A program made the position numbers and the translations under genes. Below are positions 30,657 to 40,994 of a stretch of 64,000 nucleotides of DNA, in pieces. Position 1 is the stretch's first letter. Each line of letters starts with the position of its first letter. The DNA lies in NCBI RefSeq assembly GCF_023898315.1, contig NC_064625.1, positions 102,224,269 to 102,288,268 on the forward strand. The letters run 5' to 3'. The DNA is from Schistocerca nitens. Lineage: Eukaryota; Arthropoda; Insecta; Orthoptera; Acrididae. The notes below the pieces were generated by a model. It had not been told where the DNA came from. It saw nothing but the letters and a program-made list of their open reading frames with translations, and searched no databases.

Positions 30657-32095
30657 CTATCTACATGTATATCTACATCCATACTCTGCAAGCCACCTGA
30701 CGGTGTGTGGCGGAGGGTACCTTGAGTACCTCTATCGGTTCTCCCTTCTATTCCAGTCTCGTATTGTTCGTGGAAAGGAAGATCATTGGTATGCCTCTGT
30801 GTGGGCTCTAATCTCTTTGATTTTATCCTCATGGTCTCTTCGCGAGATATATGTAGGAGAGATTAATATACTGCTTGAATCCTCGGTGAAGGTATGTTCT
30901 CGAAACTTCAACAAAAGCCCGTACCGAGCTACTGAGCGTCTCTCTTGCACAGTCTTCCGCTGGAGTTTATCATCTCCGCAACGCTTTCGCGATTACTAAA
31001 TGATCCTGTAACGAAGCGCGCTGCTCTCCGTTGGATCTTCTCTATCTCTTCTATCAACCCTATCTGGTACGGATCCCACACCGGTGAGCAATATTCAAGC
31101 GATGGGTGAACAAGCATACTGTAACCTGCTTCCTTTGTTTTCGGAGTGCATTTCCTTAGGATTCTTCCAATGAATCTCAGTCTGGCATCTGCTTTACCGA
31201 CGATGAATTTTATATGGTCATTCCATTTTAGATCACTCCTAATGCCTACTCCCAGATAATTTATGGAATTAACTGCTTCCAGTTGCTGACCTGCTATATT
31301 GTAGCTAAATGATAAGGAATCTTTCTTTCTATGTATTCGCAGCACATTACACTTGTCTACATTGAGATTCAATTGCCATTCCCCGCACCATGCTTCAATT
31401 CGCTGCAGATCCTCCTGCATTTCAGTACAATTTTCCATTGTTACAACCTCTCGTTGTACCACAGCATCGCCCGTAAAAAGTCACAGTGAACTTCCGATGT
31501 CATCCACAAGGTCATTTATGTATATTGTGAACAGGAACGGTCCTATGACACTCCCCTGCGGCACACCTGAAATCACTCTTACTTCGGAAGACTTCTCTCC
31601 ATTGAGAATGACATGAAGCGTTCTGTTATCTAGGAACTCTTCAATCCAATCACACAATTGGTCTGATAGTCCATACGCTCTTACTTTGTTCATTAAACGA
31701 CTGTGGGGAACTGTATCAAACGCTTTGCGGAAGTCAAGAAACACGGCATCTACCTGTGAACCCGTGTCTATGGCCCTCTGAGTCTCGTGGACGAATAGCG
31801 CGAGCTGGATTTCACACGATCGTCTTTTTCGAAACCCATGCTGATTCCTACAGAGTAGATTTCTGTTCTCCGGAAAAGTCATTATAGTCGAACATAATAC
31901 GTGTTCCAAAATTCTGCAACTGATCGTCGTTAGAGAGATAGTTCTATAGTTCTGCAAATCTGTTCGAGGTCCCTTCTTGAAAACGGGGATGACCTGTGCC
32001 CTTTTCCAATCTTTTGGTACGCTACGCTCTTCTAGAGACCTATGGTACACCGCTGCAAGAAGGGGCGCAAGTTACTTCGCGTACTTTGTGTAAAA
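30657..32095 (-). mobile_element. CR1/L2-type LINE, best preserved copy
   Basis: One minus-strand frame (32050-30929) covers the reverse transcriptase from YHRSLEERSVPKDWKRAQVI through QHGFRKRRSCEIQLALF, FLDFRKAFDTVPH and GVPQGSVIGPFLFTIYINDL to the C-terminal YLGVGIRSDLKWNDHI and EIEKIQRRAARFVTG. It is broken by one TGA (31483-31481), and just after it the catalytic box reads FTGD instead of FADD. The 3' tail is a TAGATG-type hexamer at 30657-30680. No endonuclease domain; truncated near 32095. Confidence 0.85.
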
Positions 32096-32375
32096 TCGAA
32101 CTGGAGTAAATGAATGATCACACAGTACATCAATATCTACAAGAATCCTGTCCCCTACTATTTTCTTTGTCTAGTTTTTTATGTATGAGGAGACACGACC
32201 GCCAAGTCTAGAAGAATGAGCTGAGGCCACTGTCGATCCGTGGTACATTTGACATCGCCTACTTGATGACTGGCACAGCACTGGTCTTACAGGTACCAAC
32301 ACTTCAATGTCCTTTGTCGCATCGACCAGCCTCAGTTTTCATTTCTGTTCCTTGATCTCCGTTTCGAAATTTCTC
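32096..32375. other. No gene recognised
   Basis: Unassigned spacer. Confidence 0.3.
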
Positions 32376-32379
32376 ATTG

Positions 32380-32640
32380 GTTTCCTTGACTGTCTTCACA
32401 GTGCTCAGATACATCAACATCGAGGCTACAGATCTGTCTCACTGCTCTCTCAGTCGTTCTGTCTCTTTCATGTCCTTCTATTTTTATAAATAATGCCTGA
32501 TTTCTTGGAAAACCGCACATTTTTCGCTCCCTGTGTTCTATACCTGTTACCTTCATAGTTACAAAAGTGTAGTCCAGTCAACGCTGACAAAAGCTTGCTC
32601 TAAATCTACAAAATTCTGTGAACATAGGAGAGCTTTTGTT
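32380..32640 (-). pseudogene. RTE-like reverse transcriptase scrap
   Basis: The minus strand reads TGIEHRERKM, NQALFIKIEGHERDRTTERA and VRQICSL, aligned to VAGVKYRERKAIYNL...RVEGHEREAVVGKGVRQGCSL in the RTE-like copy at 7005-8178. Gly and Gly-Cys motif changes and frame shifts mark it as dead. Confidence 0.6.
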
Positions 32641-32729
32641 GAGTCACCTGTTTTTCCATTCGTCTGTAAATAAATAGCTGACTTTCCACCGTTGCGCGGG
32701 TATGTATTTATTCCAATCTTCTGTTAGTT

Positions 32730-33060
32730 CCTGTCTTATCTTCCCTTTTCTCTGTCCATCTCTGTCCACCTCCTCAACCCACACTCTATCCATCTGTGTC
32801 TGTCGCTCTGTCTATCGCCTCCTCTCTCCTTTCTCTATCAATGTCCTCCTCCTCCACTCAATATTCCTCTCCTTTCCCCTCCTCTACTTGTCTATTTCTT
32901 CCTCAACCTTCTCTCTGTCCGTCTCCTCCCCTTTTGTTTATGTCCATTTCCTCGTCCCCCTTTGTCCATGGCTTACTTCATTCTATCTGTCCATTTTCTC
33001 TCCCTCCCTTCTCTATCCATTTCATCACTTCCACCCCAATGGGGGGGGGGGGGGTTGCTG
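32730..33060. repeat. Pyrimidine-rich tract with poly-G
   Basis: About 300 bases almost purely C/T, then CAATGGGGGGGGGGGGGG at 33038-33054. The similar arrangement at 11497-11745 suggests a dispersed element. Ser/Pro-rich open frames here are compositional. Confidence 0.6.
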
Positions 33061-33580
33061 GTTCTTATCCCCACAGTATTTCTTTCCAGATAGTATATAT
33101 GTTCCAAGTTTGGTTGAAATTATCCACGGGTTAAGGAGTTTTTCACACGTGTCTTTGTCCACGTACGGACATGTCACATATATTTAACATATGTTACAGA
33201 TATTTGTACAGATATTTTATCTGTATCTCTTCAGAATTGCGCCCTGCAGTACGTTTTCACGCAGAACAATGCTTGTGACATAATATCTCCAGAAGTATGT
33301 GTTGTAAGATGGTATAATTTTGACGGTACATCCAGCGATGTGGATACTGTTTACGAAATGTGTTGCTAATAGAGTTCTCAGTAAAGAAGTAATATATTAA
33401 ACCGTCTTGCATGATGCGACAATTTTTCACGGATCATAATTTTGCGGATATATCCAGCGGTATATGTGGATACTGTCTGCTACATGTGTTGCGAGTAGAA
33501 TTACAAATCATGGCTAATGCGACAGTTTTACTGCATGAACAGCGATAATTAATAAGCTACAAACTTTTATCCTTTTATCA
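33061..33580. other. No gene recognised
   Basis: Unassigned AT-rich sequence; two similar segments (ATATCCAGCGGTATATGTGG near 33451, and a related run near 33330) hint at an internal duplication. Confidence 0.3.
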
Positions 33581-33583
33581 TTT

Positions 33584-33589
<6 letters not shown>

Positions 33590-33640
<51 letters not shown>

Positions 33641-33668
33641 CGCGAGGGGGGGGGGGAGTAGGGGGGGC
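33590..33668. repeat. (GT)n microsatellite and poly-G runs
   Basis: GT repeat to 33637, then GGGGGGGGGG AGTA GGGGGGG at about 33647-33668, a sequence able to form a G-quadruplex. Confidence 0.9.
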
Positions 33669-33792
33669 ATCAGCGAGAAAAAGTATCGCAAAGGTTTGAA
33701 ATTATGTGTAAAGTTAGTTCCAAGTCACTAAATTCTCTCATTCTCAGATACTGGATTAATGTAGTCTATTCACGCGTCGTGAGCTACGCTCC

Positions 33793-33987
33793 CGCTGGCT
33801 GCTGTGGCCGAGCGGTTCTAGGCGCTTCAGTCCAGAACCGCGCTGCTGCTACGGTCGCAGGTTCGAATCCTGCCTCGGTCATGGATGTGTGTGATGTCCT
33901 TAGGTTAGTTAGGTTTAATTAGTTCTAAGTCTAGACGACTGATGACCTCAGATGTTAATAGTGCTTAGAGCCATTTGAACCATGTTT
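33793..33987 (+). mobile_element. tRNA-Leu/Ser-like SINE
   Basis: Head GTGGCCGAGCGGTTCTAGG, variable arm altered to GCTGCTGCTACGGTCGC, tail to AGAGCCATTTGAACC. The perfect 13-bp target duplication is TGAGCTACGCTCC (33780-33792, 33988-34000). Confidence 0.93.
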
Positions 33988-34116
33988 TGAGCTACGCTCC
34001 ATGTTCACGCCTACCCCGACCCCTTTGAGAGGTAGTTGGTTCTGTCCGGCAGTTTGTTATATGCATACCAACATTCGGAAATTGATCCAGTGTTTTAGTA
34101 GGAGATGACGAACATA

Positions 34117-35538
34117 CACTCCTGGAAATTGAAATAAGAACACCGTGAATTCATTGTCCCAGGAAGGGGAAACTTTATTGACACATTCCTGGGGTCAGAT
34201 ACATCACATGATCACACTGACAGAACCACAGGCACATAGACACAGGCAACAGAGCATGCACAATGTCGGCACTAGTACAGTGTATATCCACCTTCCGCAG
34301 CAATGCAGGCTGCTATTCTCCCATGGAGACGATCGTAGAGATGCTGGATGTAGTCCTGTGGAACGGCTTGCCATGCCATTTCCACCTGGCGCCTCAGTTG
34401 GACCAGCGTTCGTGCTGGACGTGCAGACCGCGTGAGACGACGCTTCATCCAGTCCCAAACATGCTCAATGGGGGACAGATCCGGAGATCTTGCTGGCCAG
34501 GGTAGTTGACTTACACCTTCTAGAGCACGTTGGGTGGCACGGGATACATGCGGACGTGCATTGTCCTGTTGGAACAGCAAGTTCCCTTGCCGGTCTAGGA
34601 ATGGTAGAACGATGGGTTCGATGACGGTTTGGATGTACCGTGCACTATTCAGTGTCCCCTCGACGATCACCAGTGGTGTACGGCCAGTGTAGGAGATCGC
34701 TCCCCACACCATGATGCCGGGTGTTGGCCCTGTGTGCCTCGGTCGTATGCAGTCCTGATTGTGGCGCTCACCTGCACGGCGCCAAACACGCATACGACCA
34801 TCATTGGCACCAAGGCAGAAGCGACTCTCATCGCTGAAGACGACACGTCCCCATTCGTCCCTCCATTCACGCCTGTCGCGACACCACTGGAGGCGGGCTG
34901 CACGATGTTGGGGCGTGAGCGGAAGACGGCCTAACGGTGTGCGGGACCGTAGCCCAGCTTCATGGAGACGGTTGCGAATGGTCCTCGCCGATACCCCAGG
35001 AGCAACAGTGTCCCTAATTTGCTGGGAAGTGGCGGTGCGGTCCCCTACGGCACTGCGTAGGATCCTACGGTCTTGGCGTGCATCCGTGCGTCGCTGCGGT
35101 CCGGTCCCAGGTCGACGGGCACGTGCACCTTCCGCCGACCACTGGCGACAACATCGATGTACTGTGGAGACCTCACGCCCCACGTGTTGAGCAATTCGGC
35201 GGTACGTCCATCCGGCCTCCCGCATGCCCACTATACGCCCTCGCTCAAAGTCCGTCAACTGCATATACGGTTCACGTCCACGCTGTCGCGGCATGCTACC
35301 AGTGTTAAAGACTGCGATGGAGCTCCGTATGCCACGGCAAACTGGCTGACACTGACGGCGGCGGTGCACAAATGCTGCGCAGCTAGCGCCATTCGACGGC
35401 CAACACCGCGGTTCCTGGTGTGTCCGCTGTGCCGTGCGTGTGATCATTGCTTGTACAGCCCTCTCGCAGTGTCCGGAGCAAGTATGGTGGGTCTGACACA
35501 CCGGTGTCAATGTGTTCTTTTTTCCATTTCCAGGAGTG
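34117..35538 (-). mobile_element. Tc1-like element, copy D
   Basis: 1422 bp in inverse orientation relative to B and C; TA at 34115-34116 and 35539-35540. Terminal repeats as in the other copies. Confidence 0.96.
34272..35294 (-). CDS. Tc1-like transposase, intact (copy D)
   Basis: 340 residues from the ATG at 35294 on the minus strand; the frame is open upstream to 35615, beyond the element, which is fortuitous. Catalytic D155, D244 and E277 are all present, followed by HVWDW as in copy A. Private differences: Met for Val at residue 11, EWGRVVF for EWRRVVF at 149, and AAEGG for AAKGG near the C terminus. No stop or frameshift. Confidence 0.93.
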   Translation of the reverse strand: MPRQRGREPYMQLTDFERGRIVGMREAGWTYRRIAQHVGREVSTVHRCCRQWSAEGARARRPGTGPQRRTDARQDRRILRSAVGDRTATSQQIRDTVAPGVSARTIRNRLHEAGLRSRTPLGRLPLTPQHRAARLQWCRDRREWRDEWGRVVFSDESRFCLGANDGRMRVWRRAGERHNQDCIRPRHTGPTPGIMVWGAISYTGRTPLVIVEGTLNSARYIQTVIEPIVLPFLDRQGNLLFQQDNARPHVSRATQRALEGVSQLPWPARSPDLSPIEHVWDWMKRRLTRSARPARTLVQLRRQVEMAWQAVPQDYIQHLYDRLHGRIAACIAAEGGYTLY

Positions 35539-35540
35539 TA

Positions 35541-36055
35541 TAAACATACACTCATGTAAGTGATATGTGTACCAAGATTCGGAAATTGATCCAGTGGAAA
35601 CTGCGAAACATACATTCATACGCTTATATAAAATTCATGGATTCGTGTCAGTATTTTACGAGCTGACTCGTTAAACTCATACTTCGATAACATTCACAAG
35701 TGTCAGCAGTTACCTTTCTTTGGAACTGGTATTATTACTGTTTTTTTATTTGAAGCCTGAGGGTTATTTTGCCTGTGCCATATACTGTATCTTGCGTGCT
35801 AGGTGGAACTGTTTTGTCATGATTGGCTCTTTTAAATAACGCTTTTTATACTTTGCTGCCATCTACATCATCCTTTTCGCACCTGGCGGTGTTAACGGAT
35901 TTATTGCATTATTTTCGTGCCTTATATGATTAAATGTCAACTGACGTGATAAAAAGTTAACAAAACGAGCTTCGGAAATTTTTTTGGAGTTGTTTGGATA
36001 AAGTATAATATAGGGAAGGGATTCAACTGGACGAATGTGGGAAACATCTTAAGGT
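35541..36055. other. No gene recognised
   Basis: Unassigned. The phrase CGGAAATTGATCCAGTG occurs at 34077-34093 and again at 35580-35596, on both sides of copy D. The insertion site is therefore near a small duplicated sequence. Confidence 0.4.
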
Positions 36056-36059
36056 ATAC

Positions 36060-36270
36060 TAATTCTCTCATTGCACGATGGAGTCGACTTACGACACCTA
36101 AGATCGAACCAAGACTTTCGTGTCCCTGTTCCGCAACATGTATCCTGCAAACAGGGATCTTGCGAAACTCAGCTCCCTCTGTTCCTCCGCGAGATCCAAA
36201 GCACCGTAGACGAAGGCGCCGAGACCGATGCTGTATTTCGACAAAGCATAGGACACAGTCCAATACTTGT
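36060..36270 (+). pseudogene. CR1/L2-type reverse transcriptase scrap
   Basis: The plus strand near 36148-36265 reads KQGSCETQLPLFLREIQSTV and DEGAETDAVF, aligned to RRSCEIQLALFVHETQRAIDTGSQVDAVF in the LINE at 30657-32095. Only a short fragment. Confidence 0.6.
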
Positions 36271-36506
36271 CTTCCTTAGAATATGAGTTACGTCATTGTT
36301 ATTCAAGGTAAAGACTCTGGAGCCGATGTTTATTTATAAGCATTTGTTGAACATAAATTGCATCTTTTCGTATCCCACATTAATACGTCTTACTTGACAA
36401 ATAAATGGAAAAGTTTATTTGTACGTATTTTTTGTTTTCACCAAGCTTTTTGTTCTCGTCGACATATCAAAACAAAATTCAAACAAATATTTTTGCAGGT
36501 CTATTT

Positions 36507-37002
36507 TGTAGTGTCGGCAGACTTGCCAACACTACGCACACTAATTGAAAGAGGCGGCCAAGATGCACGCTGCTAACTCACGAAGGATGGAGTGATGTCT
36601 GAAACAGGATACGTAATGAATGCTATAAAGAAAAGTACGTAGCTTCTTGAATACTTAACTTTTAATCCATCCTTTGTATACATCGTTCTTGATGAGACAA
36701 GTGAGACACTTTAGATACAAGCTATGTAAGGCTAATGGCGCCTTGCTAGGTCGTAGCCATGGACTTACCTGAAGGCTATTCTGTCTCTCGGCAAATGAGA
36801 GAAAGGCTTCGTCAGTGTAGTCGCTAGCAACGTCGTCGTACAACTGGGGCGAGTGCTAGTACGTCTCTCGAGACCTGCCGTGTGGTGGCGCTCGGTCTGC
36901 GATCACTGACAGTGGCGACACGCGGGTCCGATATGTACTAATGGACCGCGGCCGATTTAAAGCTACCACCTAGCAAGTGTGGTGTCTGGCGGTGACACCA
37001 CA
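36507..37002 (-). mobile_element. Solo LTR (gypsy-like)
   Basis: On the minus strand the segment starts TGTGGTGTCACCGCCAGACA and ends GCCGACACTACA, the TG...CA ends expected of an LTR. It is flanked by a 5-bp duplication TATTT (36502-36506, 37003-37007), the usual size for gypsy elements. It contains a TTTAAAT promoter-like site near the start. No internal pol region and no second LTR in the window, so it is a solo LTR. The superfamily call is inference. Confidence 0.78.
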
Positions 37003-37007
37003 TATTT

Positions 37008-38047
37008 TTACCAACACTTTCTATTTACAGTATTTCGCAAAGACCTTACCTTTGTTCGTAGGTTGTTGTAAAAATAAATCATTCGATGAAAATATCCTCG
37101 TAATATGTGTAAATGAGTTCACTACAGTCAGAACCATTTCGTTTCTCATAAAAGAGCATCAAAAACTTGCGTTCACCATAAAATATTATTTACAGTATAT
37201 CGACCTAAATCTAATCATGTTTCAACAGCACCTCATTAGTATGTAGCTCCTCATGATCGGAATTCAGTCACGTAAAATTTTTTAAAGGACATAATATTCG
37301 CCGTTGACTGTAGAAATTGTTTATTTCCTCACAACTGCAATGTCGGCTTTTGGGCCGTTATCAACTGGTACTACAAAAGCTAAAAAAGATATACAAAAAT
37401 GTCGCACAGTTTGTATAACTGTATTGGCATGTCAGACTTTAAAATCCTCCGACATGTAGGCCTACATCGTCAAAACTAAGCTTTTTCACTGTTAAGAATA
37501 CAGTAACCTAAAATGAGCGCGAACCGCTACGCATAGTGAAATGATGTAAATTACGCGAACTGTTACCGATATTAACATCCTTCATATTAATCGCAATGAA
37601 TAAATGTAATACACTGTTTACATGTTAACTGGGGCAAAGATATATTCAAAAGTCATGTTTTCCTGTGTAATTATCAGAGATAGTACATTCCAGTGATAAC
37701 AGCTGTAAATTTCATATCAGAACATCATTTTACAGCTGTTGACAACATAAAGCTGTCTATGTAACGATATAAATTATATATATTACGTAACTTATAAGGT
37801 ACAAAGGGACACAATGGGAAAGTTTATTTATACCAGATTGATGTAAAAATATATACATTATCTGTCAAAAAGGTCTGACAGTGGTTTGGTGTTTGTACAG
37901 AGCATGGAAGCAGTGATCTTACAGTTCACTTTGTCTACGTACACATTGCAACTGATGACAAACACAGAAGGCACAAGATGATCGTTCATGAAACCGCCAA
38001 TAGTGCAGCAAAACAAATTGAGAGAATACACGGTGAGATGCTACGCC
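37008..38047. other. No gene recognised
   Basis: AT-rich, unassigned; AGTTGATAACGGCCCAAAAG-like palindromic motif (inverse near 37349-37366) noted but not assignable. Confidence 0.3.
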
Positions 38048-38059
38048 GGAAATATAGGA

Positions 38060-38275
38060 AAAATGGTTCAAATGGCTCTGAGCACTATGGGACTCAACTG
38101 CTGTGGTCATAAGTCCCCTAGAACTTAGAACTACTTAAACCTAACTAACCTAAGGACAGCACACAACACCCAGCCATCACGAGGCAGAGAAAATCCCTGA
38201 CCCCGCCGGGAATCGAACCCGGGAACCCGGGCGTGGGAAGCGAGAACGCTACCGCACGACCACCAGATGCGGGCA
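38060..38275 (-). mobile_element. tRNA-Gly(CCC)-like SINE
   Basis: Full-length minus-strand copy. On its own strand: head CCCGCATCTGGTGGTCGTGC, GCGTTCTCGCTTCCCACGCC, B box GGTTCGATTCCCGG, body, and tail GAGCCATTTGAACCATTTTT. The target duplication is GGAAATATAGGA (38048-38059, 38276-38287). Confidence 0.93.
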
Positions 38276-38507
38276 GGAAATATAGGATTTGTCTGCTTAG
38301 CAAGCTCTAATATGGGGAGTGTAATGTAATTACATAAAATATGTACATGTAACGAGAAAAATGTAGCAACTAATTAAACATTATTACGATACACTGATAA
38401 GATCCATTAAATAAGACAAGGTAGACTCTAAAAATTAAATGAAATATACAGAATAATACGAAGTACAGAAATAAATAGGGTGGGAGCGCACTTGATTCGC
38501 CGTCGTT

Positions 38508-38724
38508 GTTGTTGTTGTTGTTGTGGTCTTCAGTCCTGAGACTGGTTTGATGCAGCTCTCCATGCTACTCTATCCTGTGCAAGCTTCTTCATCTCCCAGT
38601 ACCTACTGCAACCTACATCCTTCTGAATCTGCTTAGTGTATTGATCTCTCGGTCTCCCCCTACGATTTATACCCTCCACGCTGCCCTCCAATGCTAAATT
38701 TGTGATCCCTTGATGCCTCAAAAC
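38508..38724 (-). mobile_element. Very short RTE-like LINE insertion
   Basis: Only the last 217 bases of the RTE-like LINE, ending in the SQD-stop and (CAA)n tail on the minus strand. Flanked by a perfect 11-bp duplication TCGCCGTCGTT (38497-38507, 38725-38735). A clear case of strong 5' truncation during insertion. Confidence 0.92.
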
Positions 38725-38735
38725 TCGCCGTCGTT

Positions 38736-39195
38736 ACCTTGTACAAAAAATGCAATACAACAGAGGATAGGGAGCACTTAGAAAACCTCTTACACAGCAT
38801 TCATGAGGAACTGGTAAAATACTAGGTCTACAACTTACCTTCCGCCGTTTTTTCTCGAAGTTCGGAGCATTACAAAAAATTATGATTCGTAGTATTGCCC
38901 ATCGCCGGCCACTACATCCTCCTATCTTTCGGATAGCATACGAATCCCGTGGCGGAAGAACTGGGCGTCTTTTGTGGGGATCCGTGAATCGATTCAGTTT
39001 TGCACTTGTTCACATGGTTGGAAGTGCTGGTCAGCCAGACTATATGCCACTGATCGAAAAAGGTGGTAGTCAGAAAAAGCAACGTATGGAGAACACGGCG
39101 GGAGGGATAGGACTTCTCATTTCAACGTTTCCACGTATATTTTGACGGTTTTTGCGACATGGGGTCGAGCACTGACCTGCTGCAAAATTAACTTT
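38736..39195. other. No gene recognised
   Basis: Unassigned. Confidence 0.35.
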
Positions 39196-39199
39196 ACGT

Positions 39200-39530
39200 G
39201 AAACTTTCTGGCAGATTAAAACTGTGTGCCGGACCGAGACTCTAACTCGGGACCTTTGCCTTTCGCGGGCAAGTGCTCTACCAACTGAGCTACCCAAGCA
39301 CGACTCACGCCCCGTCCTCACAGCTTTACTTCCGCCAGTACCTCGTCTCCTACCTTCCAAATTTCACAGAAGCTTTTCTGCGAAACTTGCATAACTAGCA
39401 CTCCGGGAAGAAAAGATATTATGGAGACATGGCTTAGCCACAACCTGGGGGATGTTTCCAGAATGAGATTTTCACTCTGCAGCGGAGTGTTCGCTGATAT
39501 GAAACTTTCTGCCAGATTAAAACTGCCTTT
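39200..39530 (-). mobile_element. tRNA-bearing SINE with direct terminal repeats
   Basis: Same structure as 654-979: GAAACTTTCTGGCAGATTAA at the left and GAAACTTTCTGCCAGATTAA at the right, both in the same orientation. The tRNA-like part is on the minus strand at about 39225-39300. Possible imperfect duplication CTTTACGTG / CTTTAAGTG at the edges. Confidence 0.85.
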
Positions 39531-40685
39531 AAGTGTCTATCACTGTATTGTGGCCGTTTGTGTTTCAGTGCTGGGTCGGACGCATCAATTGCTTTCGATA
39601 ATGATGCCCTGTGACTGTCTTCGTCTGTTTCAGTAGCTACGAAAACGTTCTGTCTTCCCCCGCCATGCCGGTTTTCGACATCAAAATCACCGTTCTTAAG
39701 GCCTTGAAAACATTCTCTGCACGTTCTTCCACTAACAAAGAGCCACAGCCGCAGATTTCTTCATGTTAAAGCAGAAAAATAAAACTTTCCGCAAATGGCG
39801 AGAAATGGGTACGTAAGTTAAGGTACTTAATCGAAATTAAGCTTATGAAGCAATCATAAATTGACTAATATTTGTATGGTGTTACGTTTACAGATGCCTA
39901 TCTATGAGCAACCACCCGAAACCCACATGCCACTACTGCCGTCCATCGCAAAACGGCGGAAGCGAAGTTGTAGATCTAATATACCACTTACGATATTCTA
40001 AAAATAAATAAAGATGAAAGTAAAAAGTAGTGATGCATAAGATTCTCCCATGTCATCAAATAAAACCGTCGTAAGCCCCATGCATATTATAAAATCGAAG
40101 TACATATGTTTCTGTACATAATGTTAGAGTAGTAAACCTACATCAGATGGGAGAAGGTAATGCGTTTGTCTGCCATGTTACTTTGTGTCACTGGTACATA
40201 AAGTAGGCAATTTATCCAAGAATCTTACATTTTTTAAATGAATTTGGTCGCTAAGCAAGTAGTTGGGATGACAGAATATGATATTTTAGTAAATCAAAGA
40301 TAATACCCATAATTAGTGATAAAATTTATTTCAGCAGAAACAATATTCGTTTTTCGTAGTAAAGGTTCTAATGCTTCAACAGTGATCGCTGATTGCAGAG
40401 AAAATAAGCGACCTCTTCTGTGAGGATTGATGACCTCCGACGCACTGCAGCTGGCCACTAATGGCTCCGTCGTCAGAAACGTCTCGCGTTGTCCCGGTGA
40501 TCAGCCGTTACGTGAAAACAAAAACACAGTTTTGTATTTACATAATACACATATATTATCTAATTAATTAAAAACGTAATAAACATTGTTAAAATGTATG
40601 GAACATACATGGGATCGGCTGTTGCGAAAAATGACCGTCGCAAACAAGTTTGTGACACTACGAGAAATAAGTATGACAAAATTTT
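39531..40685. other. No gene recognised
   Basis: AT-rich, unassigned. Confidence 0.35.
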
Positions 40686-40689
40686 TATT

Positions 40690-40990
40690 GCGCCTGTTAT
40701 GTATGCATGCCGTCGAACTAAACCCGCGGATGGGTTGCCTACAAGGCAGGGGCCGCGAGCTGCGGGACGGCAGACAGCGGTGGGCGCTGGGCGCAGCCGA
40801 GGTGTGCGTCAGTGGCGCTGTGGCTGCGGCCCTATCGACCGCGCCGCCGCCTCCGCCGCCGCCGGGACATCCGCCCCCGCAGCGGCTGAGCTTCAGCCAC
40901 TGCAGCCAAGCGCCGCGGATGTTGCTCGTTTCCGAGCGACCGCGATCCTCCCTTATTACACGGCGAGTCTCGGTTCAGTGGGTGGCGCAT
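40690..40990. promoter_or_regulatory. CpG-rich island, possible promoter or first exon
   Basis: A sharp local rise in GC and CpG within an AT-rich region (GCGGGACGGCAGACAGCGGT, CGCGCCGCCGCCTCCGCCGC). Such CpG islands often mark promoters or 5' exons. Long open frames cross it on the plus strand (for example 40586-41152), but they have no recognisable domain and are Ala/Arg/Pro-rich by composition, so I do not call a protein. Confidence 0.4.
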
Positions 40991-40994
40991 TGTG

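Noticed and set aside
32702-33187. A 161-codon Ser/Leu/Pro-rich open frame
   Set aside because: Lies in a pyrimidine-rich low-complexity tract, which leaves frames open without coding function.
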